Shown: piece after piece, positions 27,298-38,060 of the stretch | Layout: every line of letters begins with the position of its first letter | Position numbering within the stretch: position 1 is the first letter of the stretch | Assembly (NCBI GenBank): GCA_947647505.1 | Contig: CANSKO010000002.1 | Span: forward strand, 1-64,000 | Direction of reading: 5' to 3' | Source of the DNA: an uncultured Roseburia sp. | GTDB taxonomy: Bacteria > Bacillota > Clostridia > Lachnospirales > Lachnospiraceae | DNA length: 64,000 nt | Translations under genes and position numbers: made by a program | The notes under the pieces: generated by a model | The model's input: only the letters and a program-made list of their open reading frames with translations | Database searches by the model: none | Told to the model about the DNA's origin: nothing

Positions 27298-29919
27298 ATG
27301 GGTATACGTTTTGCAATGCTGTACAGGGGGCTTAGGCGGAGAAAAAGGGAAATGCGCTACGTTTCGATCGCAGCGTTTACCGCTGTCTTGTTTATGTCCG
27401 CCATTACCCTGCTTCAGACGGTAATGGATCGGTATCTGATGGAAACAAACTATCAGAATTACGGGGATTGGGCGATTTCTGCCGTGCGGGATTATGAAAA
27501 TCCGGGCATCCTGTTTTCGGAGCTGAAGCACCCCTATCTGAAAACGCAGGGCGTCTGCAAAACCGGCGCGGAATTGCTGGATCAAAACAATGCGCCGTCC
27601 GGCGTACTCTGCGGCACGGTGGATGAGGCGCTGCGGGAGTTTGGGAATCTTACGCTGTATGAGGGGAGATTTCCGGCAGCGGAGGATGAAATCGCGATGG
27701 ATTTGTCGGCGCTTTCCGCGATGGGACTTCGTTATGAGCTGGGACAAAACGTGCGGATCGCTGTCTTTGCAGATGGGGAAGTGCGGGAAAAGGAGTTTCT
27801 TCTGACCGGTTCTATGCGAAGCTTTGCGAAGACCTGGAAGCAGCAGGGCGGATATCCTCTTCCGGGTTGCATTCTGACGGAGGAAGGATTGAAAAGCGTT
27901 TGCAAACCGGCGTATGCGACGTATTTTTACCAGCTGGATCGAAGGTATGAAAATCTGGATATGGAGGAATTTGCCGCAGCCTTTCTTTTGCCGGATCACC
28001 TGCGAACGTATAACAGCTATGTTTATGAAAACAGGGTTTGGGGCTCTGGCGATATGTTTCGGGCGGTAAAGCTTCTGCTGACATGTATGGGAGCGCTTTG
28101 CGTCGGCTATCTGATGGCTTCTTATGTGTCCGGACGGCGAATGTGGTATTATAAGCTGCGCGCGCTGGGTGCGGACAGGACGCAGGTGAAAGGAATGATT
28201 GTTCTGGAGGCGGCGTACGGCGTAGTTCCCGGCGCGCTTTTGGGCATGGCAATTCCCTGTATGGCGGGCGCGGCTGTCTGTGGCATTCTGGCAAAACGCA
28301 TGCAGATTCCATTTTTCTTTGTCGTTCATCCGGCAGACGTTTTCAGCCAGCTTTGCGCCATTTTTGGAATGTTCCTGTGCGTTGTATGCGTTGCATGGAT
28401 CAATGGAAGGGATCAAAATCTGGTGAAAAACAGCAGAGAAGTGACGGGCCGCCAGATCCGCCGTCTGAGAAGGGATGCAAAAAAAGGAAAGAATACGGCG
28501 AAAATCTTTTTGAAGAGGATACGAAAGCTGCATCCGTTTCAGAGGCTTTCTTTTCTGGCGTTTTCGGCCGCCGTCTGCCTTCTTTTGTCTCTCTGCCTGA
28601 ATCAGATCGTGCATGCTTCCTCAGAATATGCGTATGCAAAAGAGAACAATCACGATTATTCTGCGTTAAAGGAAAGCAGACAGCTCAGAATAACGCCGTA
28701 TCAGGATGGAGGAAGCGCGGGAGGGGATATGCGGTTTAGCATGTATGACGGGATGTCGCGGGAGATGGAGCGGGAAATGGCGTCTTTGATCGGGATAGAG
28801 CGGATGCGCCGGGGCGTCAAAGATGAAATGCATATCCTGCAATGGGAGAGAAAAAAGGACAGTCCGATTGAGCAGCGCGTGAAAGAGCTGTACGAACAGA
28901 ATATCGTGCAGTATGCCAATACGATGTTTGTGTATGAGGAAGACGATCAGAAGCTTTTAAGCGATCTGAAACAGGATTTTGATCTGGATGGTCTGGAGGA
29001 AGACGCGTTTTTAAAGGGAGAAGCGATTGTTCTGATGCTCTCTGCATACGAAGATTCATTCTGGAAAGCGGGAGAGAAGATTTCGGAGACGACGCTGCAT
29101 CCGGGCGATATGGTTGACATCACAGACATTACGCAGCAGTGTTACGTTCCCTGTATCATAGAAGGAGCGGATGCGCTGCCGGGACGCGTTTCCGTGAAAA
29201 CAGGCGCAGTGATACAGGAGCCTCCGATGAAATGGCGCATGCAGGGCGGAATGATGGCTAATTATACGGTTTTTGCATCGAAAAAGCTGGCGGAACGCGT
29301 AGCGAGGGCGGATGGAAAACCATTTTTTTACAATGACATTACGGTTGATTTCAATCGCAACGCTTCTTTTGAAGCGACGCAAAAGCGTCTGGTTAATCTG
29401 TTTGGCGAGCATGGTTTCTCATATGATACGGCGTGTGAGGAGCGTTCGGCCGCCCGGACTGCATGGATTAAAAGCATATGCATGTACGGCGTTTTATTTG
29501 GCGCAATCTTATCTGTTTTTCTGCTGTTGCAGATGCATTTTTGCCAGATGCAGTGCAGACGCAGAGAGGCGGAGTTTCGGATGTTCCGGCAGCTTGGCAT
29601 GGAATGGCCGTTTTGGGGGCGTATGACGGTGGAAGAGGGATTGGGACAGGCATGCGTGATGCTGTCCGGCATTCCTGTCAGTTATGTCATAATGGCAGGG
29701 CGCGTTTATATGGAATACAAAAAAAAGAAGGAAACGACAGGGCTTTACCTGTGGTCGGACTCGATTTCGGAGTATACGTCGGATCTGCTTTTGCATACGA
29801 CAGAATTTGTGCGTGCGCATACGTCCCCTGCATGGTCATTTTTATTCGGAGCGCTGCTGTTGCTTTGCGTTGTTTTAACGGGATACCAGACGGCAAAACA
29901 CTATTTTGGGAGGGTGTAG
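27298..29919 (+). CDS. FtsX-like ABC transporter permease
   Basis: 873 aa; N-terminal TM plus multiple TM groups, large extracytoplasmic regions; located between HK and ABC ATPase. Confidence 0.85.
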   Translation: MGIRFAMLYRGLRRRKREMRYVSIAAFTAVLFMSAITLLQTVMDRYLMETNYQNYGDWAISAVRDYENPGILFSELKHPYLKTQGVCKTGAELLDQNNAPSGVLCGTVDEALREFGNLTLYEGRFPAAEDEIAMDLSALSAMGLRYELGQNVRIAVFADGEVREKEFLLTGSMRSFAKTWKQQGGYPLPGCILTEEGLKSVCKPAYATYFYQLDRRYENLDMEEFAAAFLLPDHLRTYNSYVYENRVWGSGDMFRAVKLLLTCMGALCVGYLMASYVSGRRMWYYKLRALGADRTQVKGMIVLEAAYGVVPGALLGMAIPCMAGAAVCGILAKRMQIPFFFVVHPADVFSQLCAIFGMFLCVVCVAWINGRDQNLVKNSREVTGRQIRRLRRDAKKGKNTAKIFLKRIRKLHPFQRLSFLAFSAAVCLLLSLCLNQIVHASSEYAYAKENNHDYSALKESRQLRITPYQDGGSAGGDMRFSMYDGMSREMEREMASLIGIERMRRGVKDEMHILQWERKKDSPIEQRVKELYEQNIVQYANTMFVYEEDDQKLLSDLKQDFDLDGLEEDAFLKGEAIVLMLSAYEDSFWKAGEKISETTLHPGDMVDITDITQQCYVPCIIEGADALPGRVSVKTGAVIQEPPMKWRMQGGMMANYTVFASKKLAERVARADGKPFFYNDITVDFNRNASFEATQKRLVNLFGEHGFSYDTACEERSAARTAWIKSICMYGVLFGAILSVFLLLQMHFCQMQCRRREAEFRMFRQLGMEWPFWGRMTVEEGLGQACVMLSGIPVSYVIMAGRVYMEYKKKKETTGLYLWSDSISEYTSDLLLHTTEFVRAHTSPAWSFLFGALLLLCVVLTGYQTAKHYFGRV

Positions 29920-29920
29920 G

Positions 29921-30592
29921 ATGCAGACGATATTAAAAGCAGAACAAATTTCAAAAACATATGGAAACGGAAAGGCGCTGGTGCATGCCTTAATATCATG
30001 CAGCCTTGCGTTTGACAAAGGAGAGTTTGTGGCGATCGTTGGAAAGAGCGGCTGTGGAAAATCCACGCTGCTTCGGATTTTGGGAACGCTTGATGTGCCG
30101 GATACAGGGAGCGTGCTTTTGGATGGAGAGGATGTGCTGCATTTGCCGGATCGCAGGCTTTCAGAAATCAGGCGCAGAAAAATCGGATTTATTTATCAGG
30201 ATTACAGCCTGTTTCCAGAGTACACGGCATATGAAAATATCATTCTGCCGCTGCATCTGGATGGGCGCAGAGAAGAGAAAGACGCCGTAATGGAGATTAT
30301 GGAGACGCTTGGCATTGCCTCCTGCAAAGAAAAATTCCCGTCCGAAATGTCGGGCGGGGAACAGCAGCGGACTGCCATAGCAAGGGCGCTTATTCTTTCC
30401 CCGTCCGTCATACTGGCCGACGAGCCGACCGGCAATCTGGACGCGGAAAATGCAAAAGAAGTCGTTTGTCTGCTAAACAGGGCGTCCAGACAGTACCGGC
30501 AGACGATTCTTATGGTGACGCATGACAGACAGACGGCGGATTATGCGGATCGCATTCTGCATATGCGCGACGGGAAAATTACATCCGGTTAA
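29921..30592 (+). CDS. ABC transporter ATP-binding protein (LolD/MacB/Bce type)
   Basis: Walker [10 protein letters not shown]; signature [15 protein letters not shown]; Walker [13 protein letters not shown]. Confidence 0.96.
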   Translation: MQTILKAEQISKTYGNGKALVHALISCSLAFDKGEFVAIVGKSGCGKSTLLRILGTLDVPDTGSVLLDGEDVLHLPDRRLSEIRRRKIGFIYQDYSLFPEYTAYENIILPLHLDGRREEKDAVMEIMETLGIASCKEKFPSEMSGGEQQRTAIARALILSPSVILADEPTGNLDAENAKEVVCLLNRASRQYRQTILMVTHDRQTADYADRILHMRDGKITSG

Positions 30593-33500
30593 GCGTTGCG
30601 GCGTTTAAGTTTTTCTGTGCGGTAGAGAGCATCAGCTTGATTCGGTTGAGCTGATTGACTTCGCTGGCGCCGGGATCGTAGTCAACGGCTACGATATTTG
30701 CCAGCGGATGCTGTTTGCGAATTTCTTTGATTACGCCTTTTCCAACGACGTGGTTGGGCAGACATCCAAACGGCTGGGCGCAGACGATATTATATGTGCC
30801 CGTGTGAATCAGCTCCAGCATTTCTCCTGTTAAAAACCAGCCTTCTCCCGTCATATTGCCCAAAGAGACGATGTCTTTGGCATAATCCGCCAGCTGCGCA
30901 ATCCGTGGAGGGGGATCAAAGCGGCTGCTTTGTTCAAATGCATCCCTTGCGGCGCTTCTGAGCCATTCAAAAAAGCGGATGCCAAGCCCGGCGATGTTTT
31001 TTGCCCGTTTTTTTCTGCCCAGGTGTTCCACCTGAAATTTCTGATTGTAAAACGTATAGAGCAGAAAGTCTGTCAGATCCGGCACGACGGCTTCGGCTCC
31101 TTCCGCTTCGAGAAGCTCTGCCAGATGATTGTTTGCATCGGGGAGAAATTTTACAAGGATTTCACCGACGATGCCAACGCGGGGCTTTACGGCGTCCGTC
31201 AGCGGAAGGCGGTCAAATTCCCGTATGATTTCCCGGCACATTTTTTTGTAGGCTCTGTGGGAGAGCGGCCCGCTTTGCGATACAAAGGCGATTACGTTTT
31301 TCTTCCATTTTTCATGCAGCGCATTGGCGGAGCCGGGAACGGCTTCGTACGGCCTTGTACGGTAGAGGCAGCGCATAAAGATATCGCCAAAGATCAGCGC
31401 GTACAGCCCGCGCTGCAAAAGCGGCAGTGAAAGCTGAAAGCCCGGATTCTTTTCCATGCCGCTCAAATTGATGGAGATCACTGGCACATCGGAATATCCG
31501 GCTTTTTCCAACGCGCGGCGAATAAATCCAATATAATTGGAAGCCCGGCAGCCGCCTCCCGTCTGAGAGATGAGGATGGCGGTTTTTGTCATATCGTATT
31601 TTCCGGAAAGCACGGCGTTCATAATCTGTCCTACGACGATCAGAGATGGATAGCAGGCGTCGTTGTTGACGTATTTTAATCCGACGTCAACGGCGGTATG
31701 GCCGTCGTCTCCCAGAACCGCAATGTTGTATCCGGCCGTACGGAACGCAGGCTCTAACAGATCAAAGTGCAGCGGAGACATCTGCGGACAGAGAATCGTA
31801 TACTGCTTCCGCATCTCTTCCGTAAAAACGGTGCGGCGATAGGTGGACGGAAAGGCTGCGCATTTTTGTCCGTCATTTTGTTTTTCACGTACCCGAATCG
31901 CTGCAAGCAGAGAGCGGATGCGGATGCGGGCCGCGCCAAGATTGTTGACCTCGTCAATTTTCAGGCAGGTATAAATCTTGCCGGATTTGTGTAAAATGTC
32001 GCTGACGCAGTCGGTCGTAACGGCGTCTAAGCCGCAGCCAAAGGAGTTAAGCTGAATCAGGTCGAGATGCGGCTGCGTCTTCACGTAATTTGCGGCCGCA
32101 TACAGTCTCGAGTGATACATCCACTGATCCATAACAATCAGCGGGCGTTCGGGCTGCTTTAAGTGGGAAATGGAATCTTCCGTTAAAACGGCAAGGCCGT
32201 AGGAAGTAATCAGTTCCGGTATGCCGTGGTGGATTTCCGGATCTGTGTGGTAGGGCCGCCCGGCCAGGACGATGCCGCGTTTTCCGGTCTCCTCCAGATA
32301 AGAAAGCGTCTCTTCACCTTTTTTCTGTACGTCTTTTCTGACGGCGGCAAGTTCCTCCCAGCCGGCTTTGGCCGCAAGCTTGACTTCCTGCTTCGGTATC
32401 TGAAATTCGTCCCAGAAGACGCGCACCAGCTCCTGTTCCAGCGCGCCGTAATCCCCAAACGTCAGAAACGGGCTTAAAAATCGCATCTGTCCGGAAGTAA
32501 TGGCGTCGACATTGTTTTTGATGTTTTCCGCATAGGAGGTGACGATCGGACAGTTAAAATGGTTGTTGGCCTCCGGAAATTCATTGCGCTCATAGGGAAT
32601 GCCCGGATAAAAGATAAAGTCGGGGCGCCGTTCAATCAGCCAGGAAATGTGGCCGTGCGCCAGCTTGGCCGGATAGCATTCCGATTCGCTTGGAATCGAA
32701 TCGATGCCAAGCTCATACAGCTTGCGGGAAGACGGCGGAGAGAGCAGCGCCCGAAACTGCAGGCATCGGAAAAAAACGGCCCAGAACGGATAGTTTTCGT
32801 ACATATTTAAAACGCGGGGCAGTCCGACTGTGCCGCGCGCCGCTTCTTCTTTTTTCAACGGAGGATATGCAAAAATCCGCTGGTTTTTCCAGGCGAACAA
32901 ATTGGGGATGTCTTCTGTTTTATGCGTTTCTCCAAGTCCTTTTTCACAACGGTTTCCGGTAATATACGTTCTGTCGCCGGAAAAGCGGCAGACGGTCAGC
33001 AGACAGTGGTTGGCGCATATCTGACAGCGCGTCAGCTCTGTTTCAAACGTCAGCGCGCGCATTTCTTCCATAGAAAGCATGGAGGAGACATGGCCCGCTT
33101 CGTGGCGTTCTCTGGCAATTAAGGCAGCGCCAAACGCGCCCATAATGCCTGCAATATCGGGACGGATTACCTGACAGCCGGAAATCTGCTCAAAGCTGCG
33201 GAGCACGGCGTCGTTGTAAAACGTGCCTCCCTGCACGACGATATGGCGGCCCAGATCGGAAGCGTCTGATAATTTAATGACTTTAAACAGAGCGTTTTTG
33301 ATGACGGAATACGCAAGGCCGGCAGAGATGTCTGCAACGGATGCGCCTTCTTTTTGCGCCTGTTTGACTTTGGAGTTCATAAAAACGGTGCAGCGGGTGC
33401 CAAGATCAATCGGATTTTTGGCAAACAGCGCTTCTTTTGCGAAATCCTGTACGGAAAAATTTAACGATTTTGCAAACGTTTCAATAAAAGAGCCGCAGCC

Positions 33501-34847
33501 GGACGAACAGGCTTCGTTCAGCTGGACGCTGTCGATCGTCTGATTTTTGATTTTGATGCATTTCATGTCCTGTCCGCCAATGTCTAAAATGCAGTCGACG
33601 TCGGGATTGAAAAAAGCGGCCGCGCAGTAATGCGCGACGGTTTCCACTTCGCCCTCGTCTAACAGCAGCGCGGACTTTAACAGAGCCTCGCCGTATCCGG
33701 TGGAGCAGGAATGCACGATCTGCGCTTCTTTTGGCAGCTGGCTTTCGATTTCTTTCATGGCCTGCAGAGCCGTCGTCAGAGGGCTTCCGTTGTTGCCTGC
33801 ATAAAAAGAATATAAAAGCGCGCCGTCTTCTCCGATCAATGCGACTTTTGTCGTCGTAGAGCCGGCGTCGATGCCCAGATAGCAGTTTCCGGCATAGGAG
33901 GCGAGGGAAGCCTTTTTCACATGATGTCCGGCATGGCGGTCTGTAAACGCCTGAAAAGAAGCTTCGTCTGCAAACAGCGGCGCAAGCCTTGCAACTTCAA
34001 ATTCCATGTGCAGCTCGCCGGAAAGCTTTTCTTTCAGATGGAGCAGCGTCGTTACGGAATCCTGCTGGAAATGTAAGGCGGAGCCGATGGCTGCGAACAG
34101 ATGAGAATGCTCCGGTGCAATCGTATGCTCGTCATCCAGGCGCAGCGTGCGGATAAACGCCGCCTTCAGTTCGGACAAAAAGTGCAGAGGGCCGCCCAGA
34201 AATGCGACGTGGCCGCGGATGGGCTTTCCGCAGGCAAGACCGCTGATCGTCTGATTGACGACGGCCTGAAAAACGGAAGCGGAAAGATCTTCTTTTGTCG
34301 CGCCTTCGTTGATTAAGGGCTGGATGTCCGTCTTTGCAAATACGCCGCAGCGCGCGGCAATCGGATAGATTTCCTGATATTCTTTCGCATATGCGTTCAT
34401 GCCGCAGGCGTCAGTCTGAAGCAGGGACGCCATCTGATCGATAAAGGAGCCGGTGCCGCCGGCACAGATGCCATTCATGCGCTGCTCGACATTGCCGTTT
34501 TCAAAATAGATGATTTTGGCGTCTTCTCCGCCAAGCTCGATGGCGACGTCCGTCTGCGGCGCATAGTCGGTCAGCGCCGAGGAGACGGCGATGACTTCCT
34601 GTACAAACGGAACGTCAAGATGTTTGGCCAGCGTAAGGCCGCCGGAGCCTGTGATGACCGGATGCACAGAGCAGCCGCCAAGCTTGTCGCATGCTTTTTC
34701 GATCAGGCAAAGAAGCGTTTCTCTGATATTGGCAAAATGCCGTTTGTAGTCGGAAAAGAGAATCTGATTCTCTGCGTTTAAGACGGCGACTTTTACCGTT
34801 GTAGAGCCAATATCGATGCCAAGTTTATGTATTGTATGATTTTCCAT
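30579..34847 (-). CDS. large fused BadF/BadG/BcrA/BcrD-type ATPase, 2-hydroxyacyl-CoA dehydratase activase-like with DUF2229-like region
   Basis: Two ASKHA ATPase units ([15 protein letters not shown] and [22 protein letters not shown] and GGQDMK). Start set at [15 protein letters not shown]. Confidence 0.9.
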   Translation of the reverse strand: MENHTIHKLGIDIGSTTVKVAVLNAENQILFSDYKRHFANIRETLLCLIEKACDKLGGCSVHPVITGSGGLTLAKHLDVPFVQEVIAVSSALTDYAPQTDVAIELGGEDAKIIYFENGNVEQRMNGICAGGTGSFIDQMASLLQTDACGMNAYAKEYQEIYPIAARCGVFAKTDIQPLINEGATKEDLSASVFQAVVNQTISGLACGKPIRGHVAFLGGPLHFLSELKAAFIRTLRLDDEHTIAPEHSHLFAAIGSALHFQQDSVTTLLHLKEKLSGELHMEFEVARLAPLFADEASFQAFTDRHAGHHVKKASLASYAGNCYLGIDAGSTTTKVALIGEDGALLYSFYAGNNGSPLTTALQAMKEIESQLPKEAQIVHSCSTGYGEALLKSALLLDEGEVETVAHYCAAAFFNPDVDCILDIGGQDMKCIKIKNQTIDSVQLNEACSSGCGSFIETFAKSLNFSVQDFAKEALFAKNPIDLGTRCTVFMNSKVKQAQKEGASVADISAGLAYSVIKNALFKVIKLSDASDLGRHIVVQGGTFYNDAVLRSFEQISGCQVIRPDIAGIMGAFGAALIARERHEAGHVSSMLSMEEMRALTFETELTRCQICANHCLLTVCRFSGDRTYITGNRCEKGLGETHKTEDIPNLFAWKNQRIFAYPPLKKEEAARGTVGLPRVLNMYENYPFWAVFFRCLQFRALLSPPSSRKLYELGIDSIPSESECYPAKLAHGHISWLIERRPDFIFYPGIPYERNEFPEANNHFNCPIVTSYAENIKNNVDAITSGQMRFLSPFLTFGDYGALEQELVRVFWDEFQIPKQEVKLAAKAGWEELAAVRKDVQKKGEETLSYLEETGKRGIVLAGRPYHTDPEIHHGIPELITSYGLAVLTEDSISHLKQPERPLIVMDQWMYHSRLYAAANYVKTQPHLDLIQLNSFGCGLDAVTTDCVSDILHKSGKIYTCLKIDEVNNLGAARIRIRSLLAAIRVREKQNDGQKCAAFPSTYRRTVFTEEMRKQYTILCPQMSPLHFDLLEPAFRTAGYNIAVLGDDGHTAVDVGLKYVNNDACYPSLIVVGQIMNAVLSGKYDMTKTAILISQTGGGCRASNYIGFIRRALEKAGYSDVPVISINLSGMEKNPGFQLSLPLLQRGLYALIFGDIFMRCLYRTRPYEAVPGSANALHEKWKKNVIAFVSQSGPLSHRAYKKMCREIIREFDRLPLTDAVKPRVGIVGEILVKFLPDANNHLAELLEAEGAEAVVPDLTDFLLYTFYNQKFQVEHLGRKKRAKNIAGLGIRFFEWLRSAARDAFEQSSRFDPPPRIAQLADYAKDIVSLGNMTGEGWFLTGEMLELIHTGTYNIVCAQPFGCLPNHVVGKGVIKEIRKQHPLANIVAVDYDPGASEVNQLNRIKLMLSTAQKNLNAATLNRM

Positions 34848-35110
34848 ATAGATCACCTGTGTTTGCTTGCTAAAATCAATATATGTAAAACGCCGCATTT
34901 GTTTTCGTTGTCTGCTGTTGACAGAGCGCGAACAGTTTGCAGCGTAAAAGAACAAGATGTATTATACGACAGTATCTGACAAAAGACAAATACATTTTTT
35001 TAAAAATATATGCTAAAAATGCGTTAATTTTTGGCATTTTTTCCTGATTCGGAAGCAGGAACCAGATACAGGAAGCGGAATATATTATAGAAACAGGTGT
35101 ATTGGAGTTT

Positions 35111-35302
35111 ATGATGGAATGTAGAGGAATTATTCATGTTGTAAAAGAGGGAGACACGTTGTATACGCTGAGCCGGAAGTATCATCTGCCGCTGCCGCAG
35201 GTTATGTATGCGAATCCGTTTGTGGACATTTATAACCTGAAAGTGGGCGATGAGCTTTGCATTCCGGTGTCGCTGCGAGACAATGTGACACAGATGCGGT
35301 GA
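35111..35302 (+). CDS. small LysM-domain protein
   Basis: IIHVVKEGDTLYTLSRKYHLPLPQVMYANPFVDIYNLKVGDELCIPV. Confidence 0.85.
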   Translation: MMECRGIIHVVKEGDTLYTLSRKYHLPLPQVMYANPFVDIYNLKVGDELCIPVSLRDNVTQMR

Positions 35303-35367
35303 GAAAACCAGATGCATACGGGTAAAACAGGCACGATTCCGGCGGGAAACAGCCGGATATCAAAAGC

Positions 35368-35404
35368 AAGGGGCGTGAAGGAATTGCCTTCACGCCCCTT
35401 TTTG
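35368..35404. terminator. intrinsic terminator
   Basis: AAGGGGCGTGAAGG-aattg-CCTTCACGCCCCTTTTT, between convergent genes. Confidence 0.85.
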
Positions 35405-35423
35405 CGGAACCGTTTGCTGTTTG

Positions 35424-36341
35424 TTATGGCTTCGGCTGAAAAAGAAGGATGGATGCATATTTTGCCCGATCGCATTCTGGTATTTTCAAAGCCGCCATCG
35501 CCTGCTCCACAGACCAGTGCATGCTGTCCATCAGGCTCTGTATCGAAAAAAGGATGGCGTTTTGCTCGCCTTTCTCAATGCCTTTCTCAATACCTTTCTC
35601 AATGCCTTTTGCAGTAAATTTTTCTTCCATTCTGTCCAGTATGGCTTCGCTCATCGTGGTTTCATCTCCTTTCAGGGAACGGCAGGCCTCTTCAAACCGG
35701 AGGTCGCCCGTCAGCGCGCTTAAAAGCTCTAACGTTTCATGAATATGGCGGATTGTGCCAGGCGCCGGCGCGTAATTTCTGTTTTTTCGGGACTGCACGA
35801 AATAATCCGCGACAAACCGGAAATCGCTTTGAAACAGGCTAACCTGCTCGTCGGTAAGGTATGCGATTTCAAAGAGATTGATTTTGTAGTCGTTTACATA
35901 GGGCGTTAATTCGTCGGGAACATCCAGCGTTTCAAATAAAGACAGCGGCTGTTTCCAGCGCGTGCGTCCAAAATACAGGACAAGCGTTACGACGGGAAAA
36001 ATGCTTTTGGGGCGGTCGGTTTTGTCTGCGTCAAGGAGCTGCGCGCGGTAGGCGGCTCCGTCGTAGCCGACGACCCTAAGCGGCATAAATTTATCCGGAG
36101 AAGTCTGATTTTCAAGTCCGTACAGGGCGATCCGGATGTTGTGGCGCTTCCAGAATTTTGTGACGTCGCGCTCCATTTCGTGTATTTTATGGCTTGCTTT
36201 GTAGTGAGAGCGTGGAGCGGCTTCCTCCAGTTCCTCTTCTTTTATGACAGGCCTGCCCTGAAAGCAAAGCACATTTACGATGTCGGCAAAGACATCGTTG
36301 TAGGCTTCCAGCGCTTTTTCCGTAATGTCTTTTGTTCCCAT
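35424..36341 (-). CDS. Rpn family (PD-(D/E)XK) recombination-promoting nuclease/putative transposase-like protein
   Basis: VFADIVNVLCFQGRPVI…FPVVTLVLYFGRTRWKQPLSLFE…; C-terminal GIEKGIEKGIEKGEQ repeat. Confidence 0.7.
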   Translation of the reverse strand: MGTKDITEKALEAYNDVFADIVNVLCFQGRPVIKEEELEEAAPRSHYKASHKIHEMERDVTKFWKRHNIRIALYGLENQTSPDKFMPLRVVGYDGAAYRAQLLDADKTDRPKSIFPVVTLVLYFGRTRWKQPLSLFETLDVPDELTPYVNDYKINLFEIAYLTDEQVSLFQSDFRFVADYFVQSRKNRNYAPAPGTIRHIHETLELLSALTGDLRFEEACRSLKGDETTMSEAILDRMEEKFTAKGIEKGIEKGIEKGEQNAILFSIQSLMDSMHWSVEQAMAALKIPECDRAKYASILLFQPKP

Positions 36342-36479
36342 GCAGCCCCCCCTTTTTCAGTCTGTGCAATTTTTTTCGTTTCATAGCTTCTGCTTTCAGT
36401 ATATGCCGGATATCCGGAAAAAGCAAGCGTTCGGGCGGGCGTTTTATCTGTAAAATTTCGATGAAATGGACAAATCCTC

Positions 36480-36508
36480 TTGCCGTTTGAAGGAGATTTG
36501 TGTACAAT
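36480..36508 (+). promoter_or_regulatory. sigma70/A promoter for yajC
   Basis: TTGCCG - 17 nt - TACAAT. Confidence 0.55.
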
Positions 36509-36541
36509 GGTAAAAGCAATCTGAATACAGGAGGAAAAAAG

Positions 36542-36865
36542 ATGTCTGTTTTATTAAGCGCGCAAACCGCCGTCAGCCCTGTGCCGATGGTGCTTTCGCT
36601 GGTTGTTTTCTTTGCATTTATGTATTTTTTCATGATTCGTCCGCAAAAGAATGAGGCGAAAAAGAAAAATGTCATGCTTGCTTCTTTGGAGGTGGGCGAT
36701 ACGGTGCTTACGACAAGCGGGTTTTACGGTGTTTTGATCGATATTACGGATGATACCGTAATTGTAGAATTTGGAAGCAATAAAAACTGCCGCATTCCCA
36801 TGCAGAGGGAAGCCGTAGCGGCGGTAGAAAAGGCGGATGCGGCAATCGAAGAAAGCAAAAAGTAA
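36542..36865 (+). CDS. yajC: preprotein translocase subunit YajC
   Basis: FAFMYFFMIRPQKNEAKKKNVMLASLEVGDTVLTTSGFYGVL. Confidence 0.93.
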   Translation: MSVLLSAQTAVSPVPMVLSLVVFFAFMYFFMIRPQKNEAKKKNVMLASLEVGDTVLTTSGFYGVLIDITDDTVIVEFGSNKNCRIPMQREAVAAVEKADAAIEESKK

Positions 36866-36900
36866 AAAACAGGAAACGCCTTCGCGTTTCCTGTTATTAA
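36866..36900 (+). terminator. intrinsic terminator after yajC
   Basis: AACAGGAAACGC-cttc-GCGTTTCCTGTTATT. Confidence 0.65.
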
Positions 36901-36944
36901 AATTACAGTCAGAATGGATTTTGTTTTAGAAAAGGAGCGATTTT

Positions 36945-38060
36945 ATGCGATATCACATAGGCGTGATTTCCGGCGATGGAATTGGGCCGGAAATTGTAGC
37001 GGAAGCAAAAAAAGCCCTGGACCGGGTGGGAGAGGCATATGGCCATGTGTTTGAATATGAAGAAATTTTGATGGGAGGCTGTTCCATTGACGCGACAGGC
37101 GTTCCGCTGACGGATGAGGCGATTGCGCGGGCAAAGGCGTGCGACGCCGTTTTGATGGGTTCGATCGGCGGTGATGCGGCGACGTCTCCCTGGTATCGGC
37201 TAAAGCCGCATCTGCGGCCGGAGGCCGGGTTGTTAAAGCTTCGCAAATCCTTAAATCTGTTTGCCAATCTGCGGCCGGCCTGCCTGTATGAAGAATTAAA
37301 AGAAGCCTGTCCGCTGCGGGAGGATAGAATCGATGGCGGGTTTGATATGGTGATTTTGCGGGAGCTGACAGGAGGCCTTTACTTTGGGGAACGCAAAACA
37401 GAAAGCGTGGACGGCGTTTTGACTGCGGTCGATACGCTTACATACAACGAAAATGAAATTCGAAGGATCGCAAGGCGGGCGTTTGACATTGCCATGAAGC
37501 GCCGCAGGAATGTGGTAAGCGTCGATAAGGCAAATGTATTGGATTCTTCCAGGCTATGGAGAAGCGTCGTAGAAGAAGTGGCGAAAGAGTACCCTGAAGT
37601 GACGCTTTCTCATATGCTGGTGGACAACTGCGCGATGCAGCTTGTGAAAGATCCGAAGCAGTTTGACGTGATTTTAACGGAAAACATGTTTGGCGATATC
37701 TTATCTGACGAAGCGAGCATGGTGACGGGATCGATCGGCATGCTTTCTTCCGCAAGTTTAAACGATACGAAATTTGGCCTGTATGAGCCAAGCGGCGGAT
37801 CTGCGCCGGATATTGCGGGAAAGGGCATTGCCAACCCGATTGCTACGATTTTAAGCGCGGCCATGCTGCTGCGGTATTCGTTTGATCTGGACCGGGAGGC
37901 GAACGCCGTGGAAGCAGCCGTTAAACAGGTGTTGAAAGAGGATTACCGCACCATTGACATTATGCCGCAAAAAGAGCCGCAGCGGTCTGCCGTTACGCAG
38001 GTTGGCACAAAGGAAATGGGCGATCTGATTGCAGAAAGGATACGATACTATGAAAAGTGA
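36945..38060 (+). CDS. leuB: 3-isopropylmalate dehydrogenase
   Basis: [23 protein letters not shown]…[11 protein letters not shown]…[20 protein letters not shown]. Confidence 0.95.
   Translation: MRYHIGVISGDGIGPEIVAEAKKALDRVGEAYGHVFEYEEILMGGCSIDATGVPLTDEAIARAKACDAVLMGSIGGDAATSPWYRLKPHLRPEAGLLKLRKSLNLFANLRPACLYEELKEACPLREDRIDGGFDMVILRELTGGLYFGERKTESVDGVLTAVDTLTYNENEIRRIARRAFDIAMKRRRNVVSVDKANVLDSSRLWRSVVEEVAKEYPEVTLSHMLVDNCAMQLVKDPKQFDVILTENMFGDILSDEASMVTGSIGMLSSASLNDTKFGLYEPSGGSAPDIAGKGIANPIATILSAAMLLRYSFDLDREANAVEAAVKQVLKEDYRTIDIMPQKEPQRSAVTQVGTKEMGDLIAERIRYYEK

Noticed and set aside
27205-28614. 469-aa minus-strand ORF
   Set aside because: Lies antisense to the histidine kinase end and permease; Arg/His/Pro-rich low-complexity translation typical of a shadow frame in GC-rich coding DNA.
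35565-35610. Short direct repeats (cctttctcaat) as a CRISPR-like array
   Set aside because: Contiguous 12-bp coding repeats without spacers, encoding GIEK units.
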